Shown here piece after piece: positions 27,235-39,699 of a DNA stretch of 64,000 nt. Every line of letters begins with the position of its first letter. Within the stretch, counting starts at the first letter, position 1. This DNA is from Strix aluco (Eukaryota > Chordata > Aves > Strigiformes > Strigidae): the NCBI RefSeq assembly GCF_031877795.1, contig NC_133958.1:4464001-4528000 (forward strand), read 5' to 3'. The notes under the pieces are model-generated. The model had not been told where the DNA came from, ran no database searches, and saw only the letters and a list, made by a program, of their open reading frames with translations. Both the position numbers and the translations under genes were made by a program.

Positions 27235-27430
27235 ATTGCTTATTCCATAATGACTGTTCCGCTGCCTAGTACAGAGTGGAATAATTAGGGTTTCTTTTCT
27301 CTTTAATTAGAAAATGGCAAACATAGATTAATCAATTACAAATGCCTCTTTATACTGCAGTACACTGCAATTAACATTACTTAAATGTGTTAACAAAGTA
27401 GGAGGCCTGTATTTGTAAAGCAACTTCTTA
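27235..27430. promoter_or_regulatory. Candidate enhancer with clustered homeodomain cores
   Basis: TAATTA occurs at 27282-27287 and 27304-27309, with further TTAAT, CAATTA and AATTA cores at 27328-27380. The block is AT-rich, has no open frame or repeat signature, and has the look of deeply conserved vertebrate enhancers. Conservation itself could not be tested. Confidence 0.35.
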
Positions 27431-27899
27431 CTGCTTTTTCTTTCCCCAGTTTCCCGGCTCCCAACATGTCTGAACCCTTTCTGTTTTCCCTTTCTGCTCT
27501 CACCCCTGCTCCTTCTGCAGAGATTTAACAGTTCTAGATGAGATTTTTAAACCATTATATACCGCACAGTGTTAGCAAAACTGCTCTTTCCAAAAAAGCC
27601 CTTTTGGCTGGGCTTGGAGGGCTGGAGGAATTAACCCAGGGGAAGAAGTGGAATCGGCATATTCACTGGGGTCGCACACTACAATAGCAGAGTAAAATCC
27701 AGGAAATACAATAACTTGATTCATTGCTTGTTTCTTATGCCGCTGCCAAAAGCGTGATTAAGTCACAAAGAGTTCGATTAGGGACACTTGGTAACAAAAC
27801 CCCAGCTCCATTGACATGGTCTATTTTCAGAGTACATCTAGTGCTTGTGCTCGCTGCTACAGGCCTCTTCCTCATTCGGCATTTAATAGCCTCCACCAC

Positions 27900-28330
27900 C
27901 GAACAAAAGTAGCGGAGGACCGAATAGGGGAGGGCGAGGGGAAGGTTGGGGGGAGGAAGCCGCTTGCATTCAAGCGCACAAATAATGAAGCAGCAGCAAA
28001 GGAGGGAAGGCAGGGTGGTCCGGAGGCTGGCACCCAGGGCGCCTGGGTCCTGCTCCGCACCCGCTCGCCGGCGCTGGGTGCTCACCTGTGCCCGCGGCTG
28101 GGTGCGGGCTGGGAGAAGGGCCCATGTCCCCATCCATTGCTGCCATCTATTGGGAGGAATCGGCTCCATCTCGCCCCGATTCCCCCGCCGAGCCGAGCTG
28201 AGCCGGCTTTCGGGAAGAGCGTGGGACTTCCAGCCCCAGCTGCTCGGAGCGGGTGGGTATTTATTCCTGTGCCGTCTGCCCCTTGACGCGGGCTCTTCGA
28301 CCCGCAGGGCTTTAGGGCATACCCTTTCTA
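27900..28330. promoter_or_regulatory. CpG-rich island with G-quadruplex motif
   Basis: I count about 26 CpG dinucleotides between 28021 and 28310, far above the surroundings. A quadruplex pattern (G runs at 27927-27930, 27932-27934, 27938-27941, 27948-27953) lies at its left edge. Several frames on both strands are open, as expected of GC-rich DNA. It could be the promoter of a non-coding RNA or a distal element. No coding exon was recognised. Confidence 0.5.
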
Positions 28331-30569
28331 CACACGTTGCTTTCCTCGTGTCCTTGTGTGGTCGCCCCACATTGCCCTCCCGAGTGTTGGCAGCACAGTT
28401 CGGACTGAGGCAGCAACAGCATTGCTTGAGAAGATTCGTTTTGTGCTGTAACGCTGCTTTTCTGCTGAAGTGAATGGCCCTGAGATTGCAACAACTATCG
28501 GATGCACAGAAAGTATTTGGAAGCAAGCAATCTTAAATTTGGGTGCTCCAAAAAATCCGGTCCCTTACGCTGTTTCTGCGTTGCTATTTTGGACGGATTT
28601 TGAAAAGAACACACGGTGACTGGAAAGAAACCTGTGGCCGCTGGAGAGGGAGAGCTGTGTGTGCACATGGTGCGTGTGCTGCTCCCCGGGCAGCATGGCG
28701 TGCCCTGGCCGGGAGGTTTACAACTCTAGCGAGCAGCTATCAGGTTTCTGTAGGTGGTTGTCTGCTCCTTTCTTCTCTACTGTAATTTAAAGACACTTAG
28801 CACCTTGGATCTGCCCCAAGATGAAATAGGTAGAGCGGGGAATGATACCGCTCGCACGTTCATCACAACACGAAGCTAATGGAAAAACAGGTTTTGCTGT
28901 TAGGTCACGTCTTTGTCCAGGTGAAGACTAAGGCACGGCTCAGTGTTTTCTGCCCTGCCTAGTGTGCAGTGCCAGCGTGATGTGGCGTGTTGCTTTGTTT
29001 TGCAATGAGCCCTCCAGCTCAAGTAGGTGGAAGGGGGGGTTCGTGGTGTCACAAACACGAGCGTCCTCGTCTTGCCAAGAGCAATCCCACTCTCCGAGAG
29101 GTGGTCCCAGTCATCTCAGACTGGCGACAGGTTGTCCCCTTTTGTACTGCCCTCGGTGATGGCTGGTTGCAAGATGCTGTCTTTTAGGGGGTGATGGGCA
29201 CTGCATCAAATGAAACAGATGCTCCTTCCCAGCAAAATCTCTCAGGGACTAGCCAAATATAGCAGCAGCGTTCTGCTCTCTTGCAAAGCAGCTCCATTCA
29301 AATTCACAGCTGGTGTGTTTCTACCTCCCATATCACCAGGCAGCTCCTCCAAGCCCCTCTCGCTTCTGCCTGAAGGATATGTGCTCAGGTTGCTGCTCTG
29401 CCAGCATCCGAGGAATGAGGCGTTCGGCTCCAGCCCCACGTTGTTTGAAGGGGAGAGGGCAGTATGTCACAGCGTACCTGCATCGCTTGGCTCCGTTAAG
29501 AAATATCTCACAAAACAGAAGGCATCTCTCAGAGTTCGTTATCTGCCACCTGTGTCTTGTTCTCTGTTGGCACATTTCCCTAAGACCTTAGATAATAACA
29601 AAACAGGCTTTTGTGTTTTATTTTGAAAATTTCTAGAAAAGACTTTAATACACCACACATGCACTGCTCCGTGGCCTGGCTGCCAAAATCTGCCCTACCC
29701 AAGAGGGAGAGCACCTGCAGCCGTGTACGGAGAGATTTTTCCTACTGTGGGTGTCTTCTGGCAAAGGACATGAACTCTGTGGACCCCGAATATTGGTAGA
29801 AAGCAGGACCCTCTGTGCTGTGCTGCAAGCCTGGCCCTTAGGAAATGGTTGGTTTCCACCTGATAATAAAGTTAAGCATGTACCAAACTACCTGCTGAAC
29901 TGGGCCCCCAAGGAAGGAGTCCCGCTGGCTTTCTATAGAGTTTTCTTTTTTTAACGAGCCAATATGTGCTAAATTTGAGATGTAGCTGATTAGGGTGCTT
30001 GCTATCAAGTATGTGGTTTCAATTTGGGATGTTGCTGGCCATCCTCCCGGGAAAGAGGCTTTGAACTGAAGGAACGGTATGTGGCTCACCACAGCTCTGC
30101 TGACACAAGAGTCGCCGAGCCTTTGAGAGAAGAGGCAGAGAGCAGAGCTGCCTCCCTGCTCCTTTCATGCCGTTATGTTGTGAGGAAGCAGGGACCACAG
30201 AAACACGCTGGGTGGGAGGCTAAAGAGCTGTCTCTCCCAGATATTGTGAGTGTGGGAGGGGTTGCATCTTATATGCTGGAGGATGCAAAGGCAAACAGCT
30301 TTGTTATAATGTCACCGACGATGATTTTGGAATTGATAAGGCTGAGGCAGCTGGCACTTCACAGAGCACGAGGAGCGCTGTTATGAGGGCAAGGGGGGAA
30401 GGAGACCAGAAGTTGGGATGCCAAAGGGCTCTTCGTGCTTCGGAAGAAAATGGGATGGAGCAATTAAACATGAGTGACTGGGAATGGGGCTCTGGGGTTC
30501 TGTTCGTGCCTCTAGAAAAGGATTTTGATCTACTGATGAACAGTGGGGGGTCCTCCTCTTATTCTGATT

Positions 30570-30625
30570 ACGTCTGTGCATCAGTTTTCTGCTCTGTAGA
30601 ATGAGGACAGAAGGCTTCCCCTTGA
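30570..30625 (-). repeat. MIR-like fragment, reverse orientation
   Basis: A TGCATCAGTTTTCTGCTCTG block followed by TAGAATGAGGACAG is the usual reverse MIR middle motif, here isolated. Confidence 0.45.
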
Positions 30626-33557
30626 AAAAAGTTTGTGGGACATCATTAATGAAGTAAACTTGAGTGTTGGAGGGAGAAAATATACACTCCTTTGTATTTC
30701 TTGTGTTTGCACAGGTTTTTCTCTGTGTGGTTAAGATTAACTTGTCAGTTGGGCTTGTGTTTATTCTCTTGGAAATAAAAAGGCAAACTGAATCAACACA
30801 TGAATGCAGATAGGGTAAAATCAAATTTTCTTGCATGTTCAGCAGTAACATGTGGTTACCATATCATACAGCTTATGATTGTTCAAGTAGCTGCTGTCCA
30901 TCATAGTTTAATTGGAAATGGGTTATGCTTGAGGAGATTAACTTTGCGGTGTTGAATGTGTTCAGTTTCCTGGAAACATGTTCAATGCAGTAACTCCTGG
31001 TTAAAAAAAAAAAAAAAAAAGCTGTTGAAGATAAAATCTCTTGAAGATGCATTTTAAAACTCTTGTATATGAGAACGGCTGGACCTGACCAGCATAACCT
31101 GGGAAGTGACAATTGCTTTTTGCGAGTAGGGGTACTTGGGCATTTTGTGGCAGGCACGTTGAACTAAAAATCTGTATGTTCCTTAAACAGGAAACATTTA
31201 CTAAAGAAATAACTTGCAACTAACAAACATAAATAGACTTGCACATAGCTTGAGTTCCAGCTTTGTCTTCTTTGTTTACCAGGAATTTGTCAGACAACTG
31301 TCTAGGGCTCTAATATAACCCATAGAGACTTCAGGCAGCTCCATAATATATTGCAAGAAAAACTTTATGCGAGGCATCTCTTGCCCAGAAATTCACAGCC
31401 TGTTCTCGTGCTTCTTGTTTCTAACCAGAACTGTGCTGGAAAGCCTCACCTTACGGAATAACTTGCAAAAGGGAGTGTGTTAACTGCTTTCTGACGTTTA
31501 ATAGGTCACTCAGAGAATACCTGGGGGTCCCCCGATCATGTGCTGTCCTGTGTGTGCTATCACAGCTCGCTTCCCACGGAAGAAGGCGGCTAGTGCTCAC
31601 CAGCACAGTGGGCTGTCAGTGGATGTAAGTCTGCAGCTTTTACATCATTTAATTCTGGTGAGGACACCCGTGGCCAAGCCCCATGGTTTGAGGTATCCGT
31701 AGGTGTCAGGCTGTGTTTTACTGCTGCTGGGTTACAGCCATCCGCTCCGCGCCCCCGAAGACGAGCCGTCGCTTTTGCTATAATGAGGATTGCTATAATT
31801 GCCTTTTGCCACGCAGGTAAAGACCCCGTGGATGAATTTGGGAAGGGAGCAGGGTTGCCTGGATGCTGAGGCTGGTACTGCCTTTGCAGGCAGAAATGTG
31901 TAACAAGTGCAGCTCTATTCAGCCGTTTTAATGAGGAAGCTGAGGCTAAAAGGCTGCCGGGGGGGATGGGAAGGCAGGCACAAGTCTGGCAAATCCTTTG
32001 AACAGTTTGGACCAGCAACTGAAATGTATTTAACCGTTAGATATGAAACTCCAGCCTTTCATCCCCCCTCCCCCTTTTCAATTAACAGTTGGTCCCCAGG
32101 CTAACAGCCTGCTGATTCACTCACAGCGGCCATACAGCTGATGCTTCATAAAGTCTCTGTGTTAATCTAATCCCTAAATAGCTCTGGTCTCCATCACAGT
32201 CGCAGCGGCGATTTCAGTTCCAAATTGTAATTTTATTCTTGTAGCCTCTGAAAAGTCAATAGGTTCCTGGAGGCGTTGCCTGCCCGTTGGGCAGCTCGGA
32301 TGGAAAAGGGCTATTGTAAACCCAATTTAACATGCCCTTCGGTATGGACAGGGCATGACCCAAAGCCTGCTGAAGTCGGAGAGAGGCTTTCCGAGAGCGT
32401 GGAGTGGGCTTTTGGAGCAGGGCTGTCGCAGGCTATTCTCAGGTTCTGTCTATATATTTAGATGGGATTCTGTGCCTCTATTAGGGCCTTTCACTGCTTC
32501 TCATAACCAGAGTAGCTGAACAACTCTGCATTCTTTGCATCCTTGCCCAAATTTGCACTTTTATTCCCGGAAGCCATGCTGAAGTGCAGAGCTGGTGTGA
32601 AGGGAATGAGTTTGCAGATTTTGCTGTGTGAGCTGGCTGCCTGGTGGCATTGTACACTAAAATAACCAAAACTCCAGACTATTTTTAGAACTAGAGCATT
32701 CTCAAAAGCTTCCTGCCTTGATTTCCCTACCTCCCCCCACCATTGTTCACTACTTTGGGCTATGCTGTTGCTCCAGGAGTAGCCCCAAAAGCGTACCTGC
32801 CCCAGAGAAAAAAATTTCAATTCCTGTGAGACGGACTCTTGAATTAACATTGTTGCACCCATACCTCTTTTAGCCAGCTATGAAGTGCTGTTAATTAGCT
32901 AGCCTTCATTTTACAGCTCTAGGAGATTTTTGCTACCCTGAATCCAGGCCATGGTGGGCATTTCCAAGTGAGACCATACTTCTTGCCTGTGATCTTTGGA
33001 AAAGATCTAAGCAATTTTCAGTTATTATTCCAGGCCCCTTTCTCCTCTCGTGAATCCTATCTGGTAAGCAGGAGGCTTTCAGCATAGCTCTGAAAGCTCT
33101 CGAAATATTACCTGCAAATACCTATCATACACCATAAGAAGCTCTCCATAAGAAGAGACAATCTCAGCTGAGAAATCAGGAGCTTCCTGGTATAAGATTG
33201 CTAAAAGCTTTTCAAAGCTTTGGTAAGCTCTTTGGATTAGCTATTCAGTAGCTATTACAGCGGTCGCTGTGGAGCAATTGTCTTCATCTGGGGCGGACTG
33301 GACACCAGCCAAATCGTCCTGGAGCCCCACTGATGATTCCCTGGCTAAGGCAACCTGCAACATCTGAGATTTCAAAGCCTTGCCACTAGATCAAAATCAT
33401 GGTTACTGTAGTGAAGGACAGGGTATATTGGGGGGGGGGGGAGTGGGAATTTCCAAACAAATTGGCCAAAAGGTAGAAGAGTGAGGATAAAAATGATGGT
33501 AAAATCTATCCATCCCTCAGCCTGTATTACTGAATAGTGCCAGTTGGTTTCCATGGC

Positions 33558-33638
33558 TTTGTCCAGCCATGTCTTAAATATCACAAGAGATTAAGCTTCA
33601 GATTACTTGTGTAACTTGTCCAGCCAGGTCTTAAATAT
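33558..33638. repeat. Imperfect 24-bp direct repeat
   Basis: Two copies of a unit containing TGTCCAGCCA and GTCTTAAATAT lie at 33558-33581 and 33615-33638 with two mismatches. The reverse strand of the first copy (with neighbouring bases) reads Lys-Thr-Trp-Leu-Asp-Lys-Ala-Met-Glu, which may be a fragment from an old LINE end. Confidence 0.7.
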
Positions 33639-34499
33639 TTAGATCTTAAATGAGTGTAGTGAGTGGCTGGATGCTGCCATGGCGCGTACGGGGGTCCTGA
33701 GCTGGGGTGGCTGGAGACCCCCACCCGGGTCCCTTCAGTGGGAAGGCAGCTGGCAGGAAACGGGCCCCTTCCTCACGGTACGAATAAGTATTTCCTTGAG
33801 TGCAGGGATTAACAAAGCCTGGTTTCCCACAGATTTGTGTCTTTTGGGCAATTGTTAATTGAGATTGAAGCTTTTCCCACAACTGGGGCATTTGACATCT
33901 CCCTTCCCCCTTCTTCCCCCATGGAGTCTCTGGTATCCAGTGAGGGGTGATGAGATGCTGTAGGTTTTTAGTGGAGTGGTTTTTAGGGTTGTCTTCTAAC
34001 AACTGTCCTCTCTAACAACAAAGCTGCAGTGATGGGGGACTCTGAGGCATTGTGTCTCCATCAGATGCAGCTGAAGGTGCCCAGAGAATTAAAACGGTCA
34101 GAAATGTGCACGCCCCCATGCATATACGGTGTGTTTGTACAAGTGTCACCTTGTTAAACCAGGCTAAAATTACTGAGGATGGATTTGAAAATCATGACAG
34201 ACTTCGTAAACTTCACAGGGTTTGAGTTAACTTAGTGGTTTGGGGGGGGGTTTATTTTCATTTTATGGGTTGGGTTTTTTTTTTTTTTTGCGTTGTGGTA
34301 GATTTTTGTTTTATGTAGAGCCCTGTCTTGAATTTTTGGATGGAAATCATGCAAGATTAAATTCTGCGAATCTTGAAATGAGGATTGTGGACATAATCTT
34401 GTCTTTCTTAGTACAGGCAGAGCAGAACCAAAGTCCTGATTTTTGTTTTATGATCTAGCTGAGACATTAGTTTCTTGATCTTGGCCATCCGCTTGTAGA

Positions 34500-34545
34500 T
34501 CAAGCCTCTGTATCAGTTTCCCAACTGTTAGGCAATAATATGGAG
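34500..34545 (-). repeat. MIR-like fragment, reverse orientation
   Basis: A CCTCTGTATCAGTTTCCCAA block with following AACTGTTAGGCAATAATATGG-type bases resembles the reverse MIR middle motif. Short and weak. Confidence 0.4.
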
Positions 34546-37500
34546 GTAAAAGCTATCCTTTGTTCTATTTAAAATAAAAACTGTAAGCTAAGACAGTGGC
34601 GTTTCCCAGAAGAAGACCCCTGGTGTCTAGGTGTTTGTGATGGACAAAGCTGCTGTGCTATGCTGGGAGATGTAAACTTGAAGCCCCTGGCCAAATCTTT
34701 CAATGTGCTGGCTTGAACTGGGGCAAATCCCCAGCTCATGTAGGGCCTTTAAGATGCTTATTCTTATGGCTGCACACAAGATCAGTGACAGCTAGAAAAG
34801 ACAATCAATTTGTGGCTGCTCTGGTTTTAGTTTCCATCTGATGCAACTGCAATCTGGAAGACAAATCTTAATTTAGGACTACAAAGGGATTGTTCTCTCA
34901 GAAGATAACGCGCTGCCGGCCAGGCTGTTATCTTCCGTGAAAATTGATTGTCCCGTTTAGTGATGTCTCTATTTTCCCATAGCTGGTTCAGAAGGAGCTG
35001 CTGAAAAGCGAACTAAATCGAGGTTGTGGGTGCTGTGATTGTTGCTGTGAGAGAACCGTTAATTATCCCACCTCTTCTCCCTTCACCTTTGCCGGCTCCC
35101 TAAACCTCACCTATTTGCCCTGACATGGTCGGGATGTTTGAAACTCACTTCTGTAAAATCTGCTTCCCTCTCACTTTTAGTGAATGGTATGAAAAAGGCA
35201 AAAGCCTGGTTTTTAAAAATGTGGACGCTGGAGCTGTGACATTCCCATGGCAAATACATGAAGCCTCCTTGGAGGTGGAGGACAGCCTCAGATTAGCTTC
35301 TTTGTGTTCACCTCTGGTGCCCTTTATCCTTTTCCCTTCATTTGGTCCACTCCCTAGATTCCAGTTTCTTTCATTCAGTTACATCCGCAGACCTTACTTG
35401 GCTGGCTGCTTTCATACACCTTCTACTGTCTCTTTTCCTCATAAATGGGCCAAAACAGGTCTTCTGACTAAGCTAAAAAATCAGGTTCTTCGCTGTTCTG
35501 CTGTTACGGCACTAGCGAGAAAGCTTGGAGCAGCTGTCAGATATTTATGCAAGTCCTTTTCCTCTTCTATTTTAAGTTCAGTTTTGATCAAAAAAGAGGG
35601 TGGGGGGAGAAAAGAGGGGGGGGGGGAGAAATCAACTTGGAAACGACAATACATTATTCAGAGCTCCCTGCTGCTTTTTCCTGCTCGTTTGCAGAAGTAG
35701 GTGTGAGGTGTAACGACAAAACATTCGAGCTGAACCTGCTGAAGCAGACAGCAAGCAGAGGAGCGGAGATGCTCACTTGCTTCTCTACAAAACCCAGCTT
35801 TTCTCACTGCCCAAACTCTGCTGTCAAGTTAATCATCGTCTCCCTTGGAGGCCAACCCACAGTGAACTTCAGCCAGACAACACACGCGACTCTTCGCAGC
35901 CCTACTTATTTAGCAATGTTCAGGGTTTAACATCCAAAGCAGCAGATGGGGAGGATAGCATGTGCTGTGGAGGGCGGCAGGCAGAGCAGGGTTGGGAACA
36001 AGCTGTTCGAGGCCTGTTTCCGCGTGGATTTAACCTCCCATCTGAACTGGAAGTAACGCTACGCTCAGCCCCGGCTCTGGACGCTCCCATGGCTTTATGT
36101 CGCAAGTAGGACTTGGTAGGGGTGAAGCATGGCAGAGGAAGGCACCCCGTTACTCTCTGTACAAGGCTCAGAGTGGAGAGAGCTGTATGGGGCTGCCTTT
36201 CCACCCAGTTAGTGTAATAAATATTAAATCACAAAGTTTCCAAGGGCAGTGAAGCACAATCGTTGTGGTGAGTGAGGATATGGGGGATATCGTTTCTTCG
36301 GAGACCATTGCTGAGCCAGTGGTTTTTATCAGGACCCCTAAGAGGAGAAGGGTGGCTGGATTACTGAGGTGGAACCTCAGAGAAAATATGAAAAATTTCC
36401 CTGGTTTTCTTCTTCAAAAAATACTCTGTGTATGCTTCTCCTGTGACAAACCGGTATTGCAGATGGGGATTTCAGGGCGGGGATGGGGACAAGAAGCATC
36501 CAGTGCCTGGGCTTTGACTAGCCCAAAATCCAGGAGGTGCAACAATTTCCAGGGACCTTCAGCCTCTCCAGTTCTGGGGTTGCATCGGCTGCAAGTCAAC
36601 CTCTGGCACGGAGCAGAGGCCATAATCCCCAGGGGAGCTTTCCCATTTGCTTCTATATGTTTTGAATTATGCTTTACTCACTTAGCTCCTCTTATCTAAC
36701 AAGGCACTGTGTTATTTAGACCTTGGCAATTAATAGTTTTTTCCCTGAGAATAATCTTTCTAGCTTCTGAAAAATCACAAGGAAAGAATGATTCTCGTGT
36801 TAAATGTCCTTGTCAGTACAGTAACCAGAATATTTAATATACTAACTTTAGGATCTGTGACTTGTTACTGTAATAAAAAGAAAAAATACAAAATGACACT
36901 CTTGCAAAACAAATTCCAGTAACTATTGGCTAGAAAAGTTTCAAGAGACTTTCTCAAGAGCAGGGTGAGGTGGCTGCCATGTCATTCCCTTTTCTTTTTT
37001 TTTTTTTTCTAAAGAGCTTCTGTGCAAATTGAAATGTATATTGCTGGCTGATTCCTGCTTGCCTTATTTCACACCTAGTGCTGGGGTCACCCTGCGAGAG
37101 GCTGAGCAGGGAATGCTCTTGCCTGCCTGTAAACAGGGGAAAGATCTTCCCAAGGATCCTTCCACAGCACACAAAAAAAGCAAATTCATGATTCATGAAG
37201 GCTCTGGCCATAGATCTTGCAAAGAAATGCTTGGCAGCTTTAGAGAATAGCTGGGTTTATTTTAACCTTTAAGAATGACACCAATTTCACAGCTGTTAAT
37301 GCTATGTGGCTCCTACGCTTTCCAATGCAAATTGCACATGAAGGGCTAATGCATTTTGATGAAGGGGGGGGTGAGGCAGAATCTCCATATTAATGTGCCA
37401 ATATCTTTGTTCTGAAGTGTTTAATTTTATGCTTTAATGAGAGATCCTCTTTCTGGTTAAGGCAAGCCTTTGCAAGAAACTATTTGGATATTTGCTAGTG

Positions 37501-38224
37501 TCATCAGGCTCTGGAGCAGGGGGAGGGAAATACTCACTGCAAGGGTGGGGTGGGGGGTGCCTCTGTGGCAAAGACTTGCGGTGGGAGTCCCACATAGCTG
37601 GGGGAGTCCCTGAGTAAAGGTCTTACCCAGAGCCCCTCAAAATCACGTCTGGGATTAACTCTGACTGCAGGCAAAAGAACTGGGGATTTTGGATCAACCG
37701 CCTGGTGAACTGCTGGCTGCAGGGTGGAAAGTAGGTGTGACGGGTGTCCGACCGCTCTAAAATTTTGAGGGGCTTCCTCCCTCTCTTCAACTGTGCCAGC
37801 ATCTCTGAGCTCTGATTGCTTTTACTTCAGGTGAACAGCTCTGTCACTGCGTGCAAAACCTGGCGTTCTGTCTCCATGTGCATCCTCCAAAATACATTAC
37901 TCATCCGCGTGATGTGGGATAACCTGCCAAAGCATATTGCCGTGTGTAAATGCAACTTCCTCGCCTCCGTGGGCCACGTCCTCCTTCTGTAACTCTTCTT
38001 GGCTAGTGCTTAAGGGCTGGGACTGGCACATCTACCTGCTGAATGGAAGGATTAAAAAACCTCTGACTCTGTTTTTCAGGTACAAATCCAGTCCAAGCCA
38101 GTGATATCCGTGTTTGGTTAGTGGAGTAAAGCTGTCAGCCTGCCACAGCAATGCCTTTAAAGGACTGCTTCACCTTCCACAGATGAGTATTTTCACTGCC
38201 TGGATCAGGCCAAGGTACCAGGAA

Positions 38225-38660
38225 TTGAGTGCTGAAAGTTCTTTATGTATCTGATATGTGATGCACATTTGGTTTTAATCAAAATCCCATTGAAACAGGC
38301 AGTCAGGATTTAGAGCATAGGATTACAAGTAATACCGGGTTATTATTAGTAATCACTTTTCATCATGCATTGCATTTACAAGATACAACACAATCCCAGC
38401 AGAAATATACTAAAATACATAATTCCTTTTATTAAAAAATCAAATTGTGCGAAGTGAATAAATCATGTAGTACAGTAATACGAGAAGACCTTTAACTTGC
38501 CTTCATTTCTGTTCCCGATTAACTCAAACACAGTAGAAGACAATAGTTGCAACTTGACGTTGGGCATTAAACAATTGTACCTTAAACATGCAGCGGTTGC
38601 GACACAATTAAACCTATTCTGACTTTTTGCATATAAATCAAGAGATATTAAATCCCTTTG
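38225..38660. promoter_or_regulatory. Candidate conserved non-coding block
   Basis: AT-rich, low-repeat sequence rich in TAAT, ATTA and ATGCAT-type cores, between two plainer regions and about 4 kb upstream of the STC1 promoter. No open frame is supported. Function is inferred from composition only. Confidence 0.22.
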
Positions 38661-39045
38661 TTTAATAAGAAGATTTTGAGCAGGTTTTTTGTTGTTGTTG
38701 TTGCCAGGTTTATGGAGCGAAGGCCAAAGCCTATAGACAGATCCAAGTGGCTTTGTTGGGGCAGACACCCAGGTAACTCTTAAATCGTATCCTGCCTTTT
38801 GGAACAAGTTCTGACATCACTTGCACCGGTGCAGCCAGGGTTATTCATTTGGGCTAAACAAATTAAAAGGTTCTGCTTAGCCTCTCCCTTACTTTGCTTT
38901 TATACTGTCAGTGTAATTGAAGCTACTCCTGGTTTATAACTCCACGCCGGGGAACTGCATCCAGACAGCGTGTAGTGACGCATCAGAATAATGGCGTAGA
39001 TGAAGGGCTAATATTGAATTCGGCGGTTATACTAATGTACACCTG

Positions 39046-39520
39046 TTGAGGATCTGCTCCAGCGAGACGTGCGCAGGCGGCTGGCGAGCCATCAAGGCCT
39101 CCAGACAGCGCAGGTTCGATCCCGACGGAGCGTTGCCCGTGAGGTTCAAGGCCCGTTCAAGTTGCGGCGCGGAGGGCGCACGCTCTGCCCTTCGCCGGCC
39201 GCGGGTCCCGCTCCGTGCAAGCCCACGATGCTGCTTCGTGGCGGCGCTTTCCAGGCGTCCCTTTGGCGTGTTGACAGAGCCAACTGCGGCGTGTCGGCCG
39301 GCCGAGCCGCGAGGAAAGGGTGGGGTGGCTGCGGACGTGTGCGCCAAAGTGTCGCTGCCGCGAGAGGCGGCGAAAGAGGAGGTTGGGTTGCTTGGAAGGA
39401 GCAGACGTGCAGGGACGAACCAGCGGAGCGTTGCTAACTCCCGAGGTGATGCAGTTGCTCACGTCCCTCCGGAGCGGAGCGAATGGAGGGGTCCTGTGCT
39501 GGGGAAGGGGGGCTGAAAGG
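39046..39520. promoter_or_regulatory. Orphan CpG island about 3.4 kb upstream of STC1
   Basis: By hand count about 50 CpG dinucleotides occur between 39061 and 39500, a density typical of unmethylated CpG islands. Flanking sequence on both sides is AT-rich. It is separate from the STC1 TATA promoter. Several overlapping open frames of 90-156 codons on both strands reflect stop-codon depletion in GC-rich DNA, and none shows a known domain. Candidates are an alternative STC1 promoter, a non-coding RNA promoter, or a distal regulatory element. Confidence 0.6.
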
Positions 39521-39604
39521 TGGGCAGGGATCGAGTTACACAATGGCAGGGGGGGCCGCTGCCCTCGCAGCAGCTTCCAGCCAGGGAGCAGCTGAGCAGA
39601 AAGC

Positions 39605-39617
39605 GGGGGGGGGGGGG
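39605..39617 (+). repeat. 13-base G tract
   Basis: An uninterrupted G run just right of the CpG island. Confidence 0.95.
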
Positions 39618-39699
39618 TGTGATTGACTTCAGGTTCCCCTTTTTTCTTTTTTCTTCTTTTCTTTTATTTGCCCTTATATTTCTTATTGAGGTTGGACAA

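Larger units (their letters stand above)
28331..38225. other. Non-coding sequence with old repeat fragments
   Basis: Nearly 10 kb without a recognisable exon. It holds an 18-base A tract (31003-31020), G runs (33430-33441 and about 35618-35629), an imperfect 24-bp direct repeat (33558-33581 and 33615-33638), a G-rich stretch at 37517-37558 and reverse MIR-like fragments at 30570-30625 and 34500-34545. Confidence 0.6.

Noticed and set aside
27735..28526. 263-codon frame on the - strand as a protein-coding gene
   Set aside because: No recognisable domain, overlaps other long frames on the opposite strand, and the CpG-rich composition explains the lack of stops. Kept only as a finding to test.
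35125..35700. 191-codon + strand frame
   Set aside because: Peptide has no family signature, its end runs through a G-rich simple tract translated as Gly/Lys, and there is no sign of splice or promoter context.
39095..39135. tRNA-like B-box (GGTTCGATCCC) in the CpG island
   Set aside because: The surrounding bases do not pair as a T stem and no acceptor stem or convincing A box is present, so it is not a tRNA gene.
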